Source: Phycisphaerales bacterium | GTDB lineage: Bacteria; Planctomycetota; Phycisphaerae; UBA1845; UTPLA1 | Direction: 5' to 3' | DNA: 64,000 bases | NCBI GenBank assembly: GCA_020639075.1 | Contig: JACKHI010000001.1 | Location: 2,728,001 to 2,792,000, forward strand | Shown here: one piece after another, positions 36,740-44,970 of the stretch | Numbering within the stretch: the stretch's first letter is position 1 | Layout: every line of letters starts with the position of its first letter | Notes under the pieces: model-generated | What the model was told of the DNA's origin: nothing | The model's input: only the letters and a program-made list of their open reading frames with translations | Database searches by the model: none | Position numbers and translations under genes: made by a program

Positions 36740-36896
36740 CCGGGGATTTCAATCCCCGGTCATGTCATGGTGCAATGAACGCCGCGTCCGGAGGACGCGC
36801 GACCACACGACGTCCGCCCTGCCAGGCGGCATCTACTAATTGAAAACACAGCCCAGGGACTGAAGTCCCTGGCAAAGACCGCACGCCCTCCGGGCG
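36740..36896. repeat. Cluster of five different palindromes
   Basis: The palindromes lie at 36740-36759 (CCGGGGATTTCAATCCCCGG), 36783-36799 (CGCGTCCGGAGGACGCG), 36814-36829, 36853-36872 (CCAGGGACTGAAGTCCCTGG) and 36884-36896. Each is a short perfect hairpin. They fill the ~425-base gap between the GH78 start and hutI, which has no gene. Confidence 0.85.
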
Positions 36897-36935
36897 GATG
36901 TCGACTCCCAGTGCGAATCTCGAAGAGTCGCCGAT

Positions 36936-38174
36936 TCAGGATCGATCGACCACGACGCGCCCCGCCTTCAGGACCTTCGCGACAGGATTCACGCCGACGT
37001 TGTATGCCCAGCGGTTCACATTCGGCACGTCCAGAATCAAAAGGTCCGCCTGATGTCCCACGGCAATCGCGCCCAACGAGTCGGCACGATTCAATGCCGC
37101 AGCCGCATTGGCCGTGCACGCAACGAGACTCTCCATCGGCGTCATCTTCAGCATCGTCGCAGCCATCGACATGATCAGGGGCAGCGACTCGATCGTACAT
37201 GAACCGGGATTGACGTCCGTCGCCAAGGCAACGGGCAGATCCGCGTCGATCAGCTTGCGGGCCGGCGCAACCGGTGAACCGAGAAAGAACGAGCAGCCAG
37301 GCAACACGACGGGGATCGTCCCCGATCGCTTGAGCGCTTCGATGTCCGCATCGTTGATGCACTCAAGATGATCGGCGGACACGGCGCCGAGTTCGCACGC
37401 CATCGCCGTCGCCCCCGTACGCGTGATCTGTTCGCTGTGGATCTTGGGCCTTAGCGCCGCTTCCTTGCAAGCGGCAAGAAATCGGCGGGATTGCTCGAGG
37501 TTGAACGCGCCGCGCTCGCAAAAGACGTCAGCGAACTCGGCGAGCCCTTCCTTCACCAATCGCCGGAGCAGCGCCTTGTCCAGCATCTGATCGAGGTAAG
37601 CGTCCGCCCTTCCTTCGAACTCCGGTGGAATCGTATGCGCGGCCAGGTACGTCCCGATCATCTCGACGGGCGTCTCATCGGCAATCCGGCGGATCGCGCG
37701 AAGCGTCTTAAACTCGTGCTCGGGCGAGAGGCCGTAGCCGCTCTTGGCCTCGATCGTTGTGACGCCGCATTCCAGCATTCGCCGCACACGCGGCAGCGAC
37801 TGCGCAACGAGTTCGTCCTCACTTGCCGCGCGAAGCATCCGGACGGAACTCTTGATGCCGCCGCCGGCTTCGAGGATCTCGATGTAGCTTGCCCCGCCGA
37901 TCCGTTGTTCAAACTCGTTTTCGCGGGAGCCGGCATAGACCACGTGCGTGTGGCAGTCGATCAGACCCGGAACGACCGTCCCGCCACGAGCGTCGATGAC
38001 GTCGGCGTCCCCGTGCGGCGGCGTGTCCTTTCGCACACCGAACCAGGCGATTCGTTCACCTTCAATCAACAGGGCGGCATTCTCGACGACCGGCGGGCGT
38101 CGAAACACGTCCCCGGCGAGCGGTCCTGCGGGAACGGCGACGAGTTGCGCGATGTTCTCAATCAGAGTCTTCAT
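36936..38174 (-). CDS. hutI: Imidazolonepropionase
   Basis: HutI hydrolyses 4-imidazolone-5-propionate to N-formimino-L-glutamate in histidine degradation. The protein is 412 residues, the family length. It is an amidohydrolase with the metal-binding start VVPGLIDCHTHVVYAGSRENEFE. GGGIKSSVRMLR, TTIEAKSGYGLSPEHEFK, HSEQITRTGATAMA, SADHLECIN and LATDVNPGSCTIES are all family landmarks. No hutH, hutU or hutG is in the window, so the rest of the pathway must lie elsewhere. It stands upstream of the GH78 gene on the same strand, but 425 bases of palindromes separate them. Confidence 0.95.
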   Translation of the reverse strand: MKTLIENIAQLVAVPAGPLAGDVFRRPPVVENAALLIEGERIAWFGVRKDTPPHGDADVIDARGGTVVPGLIDCHTHVVYAGSRENEFEQRIGGASYIEILEAGGGIKSSVRMLRAASEDELVAQSLPRVRRMLECGVTTIEAKSGYGLSPEHEFKTLRAIRRIADETPVEMIGTYLAAHTIPPEFEGRADAYLDQMLDKALLRRLVKEGLAEFADVFCERGAFNLEQSRRFLAACKEAALRPKIHSEQITRTGATAMACELGAVSADHLECINDADIEALKRSGTIPVVLPGCSFFLGSPVAPARKLIDADLPVALATDVNPGSCTIESLPLIMSMAATMLKMTPMESLVACTANAAAALNRADSLGAIAVGHQADLLILDVPNVNRWAYNVGVNPVAKVLKAGRVVVDRS

Positions 38175-38470
38175 GGATCGTTCCCCATTCTCAAACCTAC
38201 CGAGTCGCGCGAAGCGAAACAGGACTCAACTCGGCGAATCGGATCGGCTCTCGGTACAATGCCACCCGCATGGCGTCGGACATCTCGATTTACATTATCT
38301 TAGCGAAACACCCATCGGAACTTCGGACTTTTCGATTGCATTGCGCGGACCACGCGTACATCATGCCGGACGAACTGGCGGCACGCCGACTCGTGCCGGC
38401 ACAATCTCATGGTTAGCGCCCCGGCGTCCTCTCGCACAAGGCGCATTGCCCAATAAAGGAGTGGCAGGCA

Positions 38471-40393
38471 ATGATCCGTTCCCATCATTACGCTCGAATT
38501 CCATCGCGGCAAGGCCGACGAGTTGCTACGGTGCTGGCGACTTTACTCGCAACGTCGCTGGCGACGGCAATCGCGTCCGCATCGATCCCGCCGGGATATT
38601 ACGACGGCGTCGACGCACTTACAGCTGCCGACATGCGAACGACGGTTCACGATGCGATCAAGGACCACACGCGATTCCCCTACACATCGAGCTCGACCGA
38701 CACTTGGGACATTCTGGACGAAGCCGACGAGGACCCGAACAACAGTTCGAACATCCTCGATCTCTACAAGAACGCCTCGTACACGAAGGCCGGCGGCGGC
38801 AACAGCAACTACAACCGGGAGCACTCGTGGCCCAAGAGCTACGGCTTCCCGAACGACGGCAGCGGGAACTACCCGTACACCGACTGCCATCATCTCTTCG
38901 CCTGCGACGACAGCTATAACTCGTCAAGGAACAATCGGTATTACGACTATTGCGACGCCGGCTGCGAAGAAAAGCCGACGAACTCCAACAACGGTCAAGG
39001 CGGCGGAAGCGGCACCTATGCCGGCAATTCCAATTGGCGCGGAACCGACACTTGGGAAACCTGGATCGGCCGCAAAGGCGATGTCGCCCGGGCGCTGCTT
39101 TACATGGACGTCCGCTACGAAGGCGGGACGCACGGCATCACGAGCGCCAGCGAGCCGGATCTGATCCTCACCGACAACCCGAGCCTGATCGTGTCTGATG
39201 CGTCGAATAACAAGAGTACGGCCTATATGGGTCTGCTGAGCACGCTGCTCGAATGGCACTACCTCGATCCCGTCGACGACGACGAACGGACTCGCAATGA
39301 CATCGTCTACAGCTACCAGGGCAATCGCAATCCGTTCGTCGATCATCCGGAGTGGGTCGAGTGCATCTTCGAAGGCGTCTGCGCGAGGCCGTGGATCAAC
39401 GAGTTCCACTACGACAACGTCGGCAGCGACACGGGCGAATTCGTGGAAGTCGCCGGATACGCAGGAACGGATCTGACGGGCTGGACGATCTACGGCTACA
39501 ACGGCTCCGACGGCACATACTACAAGACTGTCAGCCTCTCGGGCACGATTCCCGATGACGGCGACTGCATGGGCGTCGTCAGTGTCGCATTCAGCGCGAT
39601 GCAGAACGGTCCCGACGGTCTTGCCCTCGTCGACGACAACGGCGACGTCGTGCAGTTCATCAGCTATGAAGGCGACTTCACGGCGACCGACGGACCCGCC
39701 AATGGTCTGACGAGCGAAGACATCGGCGTCAGCGAAACCACGAGCACGAGCGTCGGATATTCCCTCAGCGTTTCGGGAACGGGCGATCACGTTTCGCACT
39801 TCACGTGGCAGTCGCCTGCAGCGAATACGGAGGATGCCGCTAACACGAGCCAGACGCTCGCCGGCTTCTGCGCGGGATCCGGCGGCGGCGGTGGCGGCGG
39901 CGGGTCGAGCGTCGCCTGGATCAATGAAATTCACTACGACAACGACGGTGCGGACACGAATGAGTTCGTCGAAGTGGCCGGAACAGCAGGGCTGAATCTG
40001 AGCGGCTGGTCGCTCGTCGCCTACAACGGCTCGAACGGGACGCAATACAGCACGACCAATCTGATGGGGACGATTACCGATCAGCAGAATGGTCTCGGGA
40101 CGCTGGCCTACTCCATCAGCGGTCTGCAGAACGGCGCTCCTGACGGCATCGCACTGATCGACGACAACGGCGTCGTCGTACAGTTCCTCAGCTACGAAGG
40201 CGATTTCACGGCCACCGACGGCCCGGCCAACGGCGTGGCGAGCACGGACATCGGCGTCAGTGAGGCCAGCACGACGACAGCCGGCTACTCACTGCAACTT
40301 TCAGGCACAGGCAGCACCTACGCCGATTTCACTTGGCAATCCGCCGCAGCGCACACGAGCGGTAACAAGAACACCGGCCAGACATTCAACTGA
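38471..40393 (+). CDS. Secreted endonuclease I-family nuclease with two lamin-tail domains
   Basis: This 640-residue protein has a signal peptide (~residues 1-38). A nuclease domain follows with NREHSWPKSYGFPNDG and DCHHLFACDDSYNSSRNNRYYDY, the active-site histidine region of EndA/NucM endonuclease I. Two LTD (lamin-tail) domains then repeat almost identically: INEFHYDNVGSDTGEFVEVAGYAG and INEIHYDNDGADTNEFVEVAGTAG. A Gly-rich linker (GGGGGGG) separates them. The enzyme probably degrades extracellular DNA or RNA, with LTDs binding DNA, cell surface or other partners. An AAAGGAG site lies upstream. No PEP-CTERM or lipobox is present, so it is likely released. Confidence 0.9.
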   Translation: MIRSHHYARIPSRQGRRVATVLATLLATSLATAIASASIPPGYYDGVDALTAADMRTTVHDAIKDHTRFPYTSSSTDTWDILDEADEDPNNSSNILDLYKNASYTKAGGGNSNYNREHSWPKSYGFPNDGSGNYPYTDCHHLFACDDSYNSSRNNRYYDYCDAGCEEKPTNSNNGQGGGSGTYAGNSNWRGTDTWETWIGRKGDVARALLYMDVRYEGGTHGITSASEPDLILTDNPSLIVSDASNNKSTAYMGLLSTLLEWHYLDPVDDDERTRNDIVYSYQGNRNPFVDHPEWVECIFEGVCARPWINEFHYDNVGSDTGEFVEVAGYAGTDLTGWTIYGYNGSDGTYYKTVSLSGTIPDDGDCMGVVSVAFSAMQNGPDGLALVDDNGDVVQFISYEGDFTATDGPANGLTSEDIGVSETTSTSVGYSLSVSGTGDHVSHFTWQSPAANTEDAANTSQTLAGFCAGSGGGGGGGGSSVAWINEIHYDNDGADTNEFVEVAGTAGLNLSGWSLVAYNGSNGTQYSTTNLMGTITDQQNGLGTLAYSISGLQNGAPDGIALIDDNGVVVQFLSYEGDFTATDGPANGVASTDIGVSEASTTTAGYSLQLSGTGSTYADFTWQSAAAHTSGNKNTGQTFN

Positions 40394-40462
40394 TCCAAGG
40401 GCCTTCGAGTCCATAGCCATCGCTCCCGATCTCATCAGCCGGCGAGCGAATCGACTCCCATG

Positions 40463-40497
40463 CGTCCCCGCGAGGCATTCGTCGCCTCGCGGGGACG
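40463..40497. terminator. Strong hairpin after the nuclease gene
   Basis: A perfect 14-base stem (40463-40476 with 40484-40497) and a 7-base loop lie between the nuclease stop and the HD-GYP start. There is no clear T-tract, so it may be a repeat-type hairpin rather than an intrinsic terminator. Confidence 0.5.
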
Positions 40498-40517
40498 TTG
40501 TCGACTATGATGGGAGA

Positions 40518-41630
40518 ATGGATAACCTGCCGCCCCAATCCGTCGAGGCCCTGCTCGAGTCGCTCAACTGCGGCGCCATGCTGCTGGACCGCAGCGGCCG
40601 AATCCTCATCGCCAACCAGCGGCTGATCGAGATGATGAAAACGCCGCTGACCTGCCTGAGAGGACGGCGTTTTGAGGACATCTACGACAACGAGGAAGAC
40701 CGTCGCCGCGTGCAGGATCGCATGGCCGATTTCGGCGAAGCCCGCGAAGGAGAGTTCTATCTCCCCTGCGTCGACGGAACGCACCTGCCCGTCATCCTCT
40801 CCAGCCGAACGCTCGGTGCAGAGCCACCGCTCTCCAATTACATGGTTGTGACGGCGATCGATCTGTCACGCCAGAAAGCGGCTGAAGCGCGATTGTCCGA
40901 AGACTATCGAACGATCGCTCAGCTCAGCGACACGGTGCTCACGCAGGCCCTTGATCTCAAACATTATTCCGAAGGGCTTGAGAAAATGGTGCGCGAGCGC
41001 ACGGAGGAAATCCGCGAAGCCAACATGGAGTCGATCTTCATGCTGGCCGTCGCCTGCGAGACGCGCGACGAGGATACCGGCGCGCACGTGCGACGGATTC
41101 AGCATTACACCGAAGAATTGGCCCGCACGCTTCTCCTGCCGGCAAGCGACGTCGAGCAATTCGGCTACTCGGCGATTCTGCACGACGTGGGGAAGATCGT
41201 CGTGCCGGATCACGTTCTGAAGAAACCGGGGCAACTGACACTCGAAGAACGTGAACTGATGCAGCGGCACGCGCCGGAAGGCGAGCGCATTCTGTCGAAC
41301 AAGCCGTTCTTCGCCGTCGCCCGACAGATCGCGCGAAGCCATCACGAAAACTGGGACGGCTCGGGTTATCCCGACGGCGCAGCCGGCGAGGCGATTCCGC
41401 TGCCGGCCAGAATCGTCCACGTGGCCGACGTGTTCGACGCCCTGACGAGCAAGCGCGTCTACAAACCGGCCTGGTCGCGGGAGGATGCGGCACGGGCGAT
41501 TCGCGAAGGCAGCGGGCGGATGTTTGATCCTAAAATCGTCGAAGCGTTCGACGCAATTTTCCGGCGCGGCGGCTTCAACGGGACGACGGCAGAATCCGTC
41601 GACGCAACTTCCTTGAAAACGGCGATGTGA
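40518..41630 (+). CDS. PAS domain HD-GYP phosphodiesterase
   Basis: The ATG at 40518 has a GGGAGA just upstream, and the hairpin lies before it. The 370-residue protein has a PAS-like N-terminus (LNCGAMLLDRSGRILIANQRLIEMMKTP, residues ~1-120). A helix linker follows, then an HD-GYP domain with HDVGKIVVPDHVLKKPG (H222, D223) and HHENWDGSGYPDG (GYP at 283-285). Predicted activity is hydrolysis of cyclic-di-GMP, acting in the cytoplasm. No transmembrane segment or receiver domain is seen. The sensed signal is unknown. It is convergent with the GNAT gene. Confidence 0.92.
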   Translation: MDNLPPQSVEALLESLNCGAMLLDRSGRILIANQRLIEMMKTPLTCLRGRRFEDIYDNEEDRRRVQDRMADFGEAREGEFYLPCVDGTHLPVILSSRTLGAEPPLSNYMVVTAIDLSRQKAAEARLSEDYRTIAQLSDTVLTQALDLKHYSEGLEKMVRERTEEIREANMESIFMLAVACETRDEDTGAHVRRIQHYTEELARTLLLPASDVEQFGYSAILHDVGKIVVPDHVLKKPGQLTLEERELMQRHAPEGERILSNKPFFAVARQIARSHHENWDGSGYPDGAAGEAIPLPARIVHVADVFDALTSKRVYKPAWSREDAARAIREGSGRMFDPKIVEAFDAIFRRGGFNGTTAESVDATSLKTAM

Positions 41631-41642
41631 CGACGAGCGCCG

Positions 41643-42104
41643 TCATTCGTCGTGGAAATCCACCAGATCCTTCTCGAAAATTATCAGGTTTTCGCTGCGA
41701 TCCGGATCCCAACGCACGCCCACGATGTTGTATCCCATCTTGATCGCCATGTGCAGGATCGGTCGATGGCCGTTATGGCACTCCATTCGCGTGTAGTGAT
41801 ATTCACGCTCGGCGGCCCAGGCACACATCGCCTCGTGAAGCTGAGATGCAATGCCCATGCGACGAAGATCCGGTCGAACACCGCTGAGCCAAGCGAAATA
41901 AACGCTCGGCTTCAACTCGAACCCTGTCGCAAAGCCGACGGGCTGACGATCGACGTTCGCGACGAGCAACAACGTGTTGTACCGGCCGAGCAGTCGGCGC
42001 CGGAAGAATTCGACGTCATGCGGCGGGCGGAAAATCTCGTTATAGAGATCCGTGATCAAAGGCAGCTCGCCCGGTCCAACCACAACCACTTCGGCGTTCG
42101 CCAT
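41643..42104 (-). CDS. GNAT family acetyltransferase
   Basis: I use the ATG at 42104, preceded by GGGAGAGGG; another ATG lies 21 bases upstream. The 153-residue protein has the GNAT layout, with SGVRPDLRRMGIASQLHEAMCAWA holding the acetyl-CoA pyrophosphate-binding RxxGxA motif, then MAIKMGYNIVGV. The substrate is unknown. It converges with the HD-GYP gene and lies downstream of ribH by 105 bases. Confidence 0.87.
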   Translation of the reverse strand: MANAEVVVVGPGELPLITDLYNEIFRPPHDVEFFRRRLLGRYNTLLLVANVDRQPVGFATGFELKPSVYFAWLSGVRPDLRRMGIASQLHEAMCAWAAEREYHYTRMECHNGHRPILHMAIKMGYNIVGVRWDPDRSENLIIFEKDLVDFHDE

Positions 42105-42208
42105 ACGACTACCCTCTCCCACCATACAACATACGATCTGAACCGACTCGTCGCCGCTACCCTACGCGCAACGAACTCGAAACTAAGGCGACATAAACAC
42201 GGCCCGCA

Positions 42209-42685
42209 TTACGCGCCGCGAATCGCCCTGAGCAGGTTGACCATCTCCAGCGCGCTGAGGGCGGCATCCGCCCCCTTATTGCCGGACTTGGCCCCCGCCC
42301 GCTCAATCGCCTGTTCCAGCGTGTCAGTCGTCAGCACGCCGAAGCCGATCGGCAATCCGCTCTCCAGCGACGCGCGAGCCACGCCGCGCGAGGCCTCGCC
42401 GCCGATGTGAACATGATGGGTCGTCTGACCGCGAATCACGCAACCGAGGCACACGAGCGCGTCGAACTTTCCGCTCTCGGCCGCGGCCTTCGCCGCGATG
42501 GGCAACTCCCATGCGCCCGGCACCCAGATGTCGACAATCGACCCGGCGTCAACGCCGTGACGAATCAGCGCGTCCCGCGCCCCGTCGAGCATGCGCGACG
42601 TGATGAACTCGTTGAAACGGCTGACGATCACGCCGATCCGCAGACCATTGCCGTCCAGCTTTCCGATGATGGCTCTCTGATTCAT
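42209..42685 (-). CDS. ribH: 6,7-dimethyl-8-ribityllumazine synthase
   Basis: RibH condenses 5-amino-6-ribitylaminouracil with 3,4-dihydroxy-2-butanone 4-phosphate, the last step before riboflavin synthase. The 158-residue protein, from the ATG at 42685 (MNQRAIIGKLDG), has the family motifs RFNEFITSRMLDGARDAL, VPGAWELPIAAKA and GCVIRGQTTHHVHIGGEASRG. An upstream ATG in frame gives 190 residues but extends beyond the family norm. It is solitary here; no other rib gene is in the window. Confidence 0.95.
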   Translation of the reverse strand: MNQRAIIGKLDGNGLRIGVIVSRFNEFITSRMLDGARDALIRHGVDAGSIVDIWVPGAWELPIAAKAAAESGKFDALVCLGCVIRGQTTHHVHIGGEASRGVARASLESGLPIGFGVLTTDTLEQAIERAGAKSGNKGADAALSALEMVNLLRAIRGA

Positions 42686-42828
42686 ACGCGAGATTCTAAT
42701 TCGCGGTACGCGAATTGGTCCACTCATGCGGATGGCGGGGTTCCGTCGAGGAGGCTGATTGCAGAAGTGAGCCGCAATCAACGGCGCAGCCGTATCGGCT
42801 TCGCGTCGTTTTTTCGGACAGACAAGCG

Positions 42829-43647
42829 CTACGACGGTTTCTTCGCTCGAAACAGATCGTAGTGCAGCCAGTGACGCCGCAGCATCTTGGACATCACCGA
42901 GAGAAAACCGACGCGCCCACGGAAGCCCTTCGTCGCCTTCCAGGATGAGAAGAATCCGTCGCCGCGGATTTCGTCGAGACCGTCTTCGAGTGCATCCGAC
43001 ACGGGCTGCGCCGCATCCTCATGGTGCAGCAGCGCGAATCCGTGCTTCCGGAACGCGTTCTTGTAATCCACCGCCGACCAGAGATGGACGTTGGAGTTGA
43101 ACTGGCTCGGCAACTTGTTGAGCCACTCGATCGGCGCGAACATGAGCTTCCTTGTCGTCGTGACGTCACCCAGGCAGAGCGTACCGCCGGGCTTCAGGAC
43201 GCGAAGGCACTCGCCGATGAACGCGTTCTTGTCGGCGTAGTGCAGCGCGGATTCCAGATTGAAAATGACGTCAACCTGATTGTCCGACAGCGGCAGCTTG
43301 TGCGCATCGCCCTGAATGAACCGCGGTCGCTTTGCCGCGCCGTTGAATCGCCTCGACGCCGCCTTCACGCTCGTTCCCAGATACTCGAGCCCGAGCAGCT
43401 GCTTCGGCTGGTACCGATCGAAGATCCAGCCGGACGGACCGCCGATGCCGCAGCCGACATCCAGGACGACGGAGTCCGACGTGATGGGCGTGTCGCCGAG
43501 CAACTGCCAAACGAGCGACTGCTGATGCTCGTCGAAGGTCTCATTGCCGCGCTTGGCGGCATATCCGCAGTTATAGCCGCGCAGATTGCGGGCCTGCGTC
43601 AGTTTCCAGTTCGGCTCATAGTGCGCCTGCATCGTGCGCTGTGACAT
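42829..43647 (-). CDS. Class I SAM-dependent methyltransferase
   Basis: This 272-residue protein has motif I VVLDVGCGIGGPSGWI (~residues 60-75), then LGLEYLGTSVKAASRRF, QGDAHKLPLSDNQVDVIFNLESALHYADK and CLRVLKPGGTLCLGDVTTT. These resemble small-molecule methyltransferases such as tocopherol or glycine-type enzymes. The N-terminal ~45 residues are helical with YNCGYAAKRGNETFDEHQQS. It may act on a lipid or quinone; context gives no clue. It precedes ribH on the same strand after 143 bases. Confidence 0.85.
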   Translation of the reverse strand: MSQRTMQAHYEPNWKLTQARNLRGYNCGYAAKRGNETFDEHQQSLVWQLLGDTPITSDSVVLDVGCGIGGPSGWIFDRYQPKQLLGLEYLGTSVKAASRRFNGAAKRPRFIQGDAHKLPLSDNQVDVIFNLESALHYADKNAFIGECLRVLKPGGTLCLGDVTTTRKLMFAPIEWLNKLPSQFNSNVHLWSAVDYKNAFRKHGFALLHHEDAAQPVSDALEDGLDEIRGDGFFSSWKATKGFRGRVGFLSVMSKMLRRHWLHYDLFRAKKPS

Positions 43648-44060
43648 GCGATCCTCTCACGCGGCCGTCGGGGCCAGACTTCGATTTCGTCCACGACGCC
43701 CGTCCGGACGGTGCCCGGCGCCGACAGGACCGACGGGACGACTCAAGCCTCGGATTCTACTCCGATTTGCCGACGCCGGGTACCGTCGGCCAGAGGCGCG
43801 AAATCCCGGGGCCGCGGCCGATTCCCACAACACTCCCGTCGTTTCTGCGTCGATTTCGAGGTTCACGACTCAGGAAACGCCCGGCGTGCGAGCGACACAG
43901 TGATCTGAACCGCCAGGCAATGTGGTTAAATTCAGAGCCGACGCGTCCCCGCGGCGTCGTATTTCGTGCGCCGTCACATCACGAATCCGCCCATTGAGAT
44001 TTGATGACGATTTTCACCTGGAATCTCAGGCCACTGACGTGTGCGCCAAGTGAGCTTACC
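43648..44060. other. Intergenic DNA with a 27-base repeat copy
   Basis: About 410 bases separate the methyltransferase start from the PEP-CTERM gene. No gene is supported. It holds 43930-43956, an exact copy of 11983-12009. Confidence 0.6.
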
Positions 44061-44825
44061 TTACGTCGAACTTGGACTTCGACAGCATCGCCGCCCGCAG
44101 GAAGGCACGGCGGCGCAGAGCAATAACAGTAAAAGGCTTGACGGCTCGGGCGCTGCAATCAACTGGTAGGCTGTATCCGAGGATATGCTACTTGTGGCGG
44201 TCCAATCACCAACGACCGGATTGTTGAACGCCTGACCATTGACCTCGCCCGTCCTCGAAGTTTCCCAGCGAAAGTGCGAGTCCAGGACGCCGTCCTGCAC
44301 GATCTCCAGCCAATACGTCGTTTGCGCAGCCATCACCATCGGCGCCGGCAACACCGTCGAAAATCGGAATTCCGCCGGCGCCCCCGACGTGATGATTGAT
44401 CGACCCGTGAAATTCCGCATCGGATTCACGAGCATACTCTCATAGACGACGTTTCCAGGAAGATTGTCGGCAGACCGCGCGTCGTAAAGCCGCAATCGAA
44501 ACGCCTCGCCCCCTGATGGGAGACTGTTGAAGTGATAAAACCCCCAGAACACGATCCGATCGATCAAAGTCGATACCGGCAGCGTCACGTCGTCGGCCAC
44601 GAGCTGCCAAGTCGGGGGAAGAAACTCGTTTTCCCGATACAGTGTATCTGCCGCAAGGCCGCCATTGTTGTAGGGCTGGTGATCCACAACCACGGTTCCG
44701 CCAACGCCGCGCATCATATCATCCCACGGGATCTCGCCCGCACCGGCGACGGCGCTCGAAATCAGCGCGCGTACCAATACGATTGATAGGCTCACAGCTC
44801 GCGCTGCCCGGACAGTATTGCACAT
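44061..44825 (-). CDS. Exported protein with an atypical PEP-CTERM tail
   Basis: This 254-residue protein has a signal peptide (MCNTVRAARAVSLSIVLVRA to AGAG) and a beta-rich domain of no recognised family. The C-terminus reads PEPSSLLLLLLCAAVPSCGRRCCRSPSST. The PEP, the hydrophobic stretch and the basic tail fit PEP-CTERM, but it is Cys-rich and has only GRRCCR rather than a run of Arg. A frame change in the last ~20 codons would give RRRAFLR but a very short membrane stretch, so I keep the open frame. It lies 5' of no other minus gene within 145 bases. Confidence 0.72.
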   Translation of the reverse strand: MCNTVRAARAVSLSIVLVRALISSAVAGAGEIPWDDMMRGVGGTVVVDHQPYNNGGLAADTLYRENEFLPPTWQLVADDVTLPVSTLIDRIVFWGFYHFNSLPSGGEAFRLRLYDARSADNLPGNVVYESMLVNPMRNFTGRSIITSGAPAEFRFSTVLPAPMVMAAQTTYWLEIVQDGVLDSHFRWETSRTGEVNGQAFNNPVVGDWTATSSISSDTAYQLIAAPEPSSLLLLLLCAAVPSCGRRCCRSPSST

Positions 44826-44970
44826 AGCGGCCCTCGGCGTATCCGAATCAATGTAGATGCGATAGAGCGGCGACTTCCTGTATCACGCTGATACGCGGCT
44901 CCAACCCATCGTGCCGGCCGATGTCTCGGTGCGACGATTCGGATCGCCAGGCGATTGTCCTGAACCACGA

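Noticed and set aside
38924..40045. 373-codon minus-strand frame
   Set aside because: It lies opposite the nuclease-LTD gene with clear active-site motifs.
44061..44130. Frameshift in the PEP-CTERM tail
   Set aside because: Changing frame gives RRRAFLR but leaves too short a membrane stretch, so the open reading is kept.
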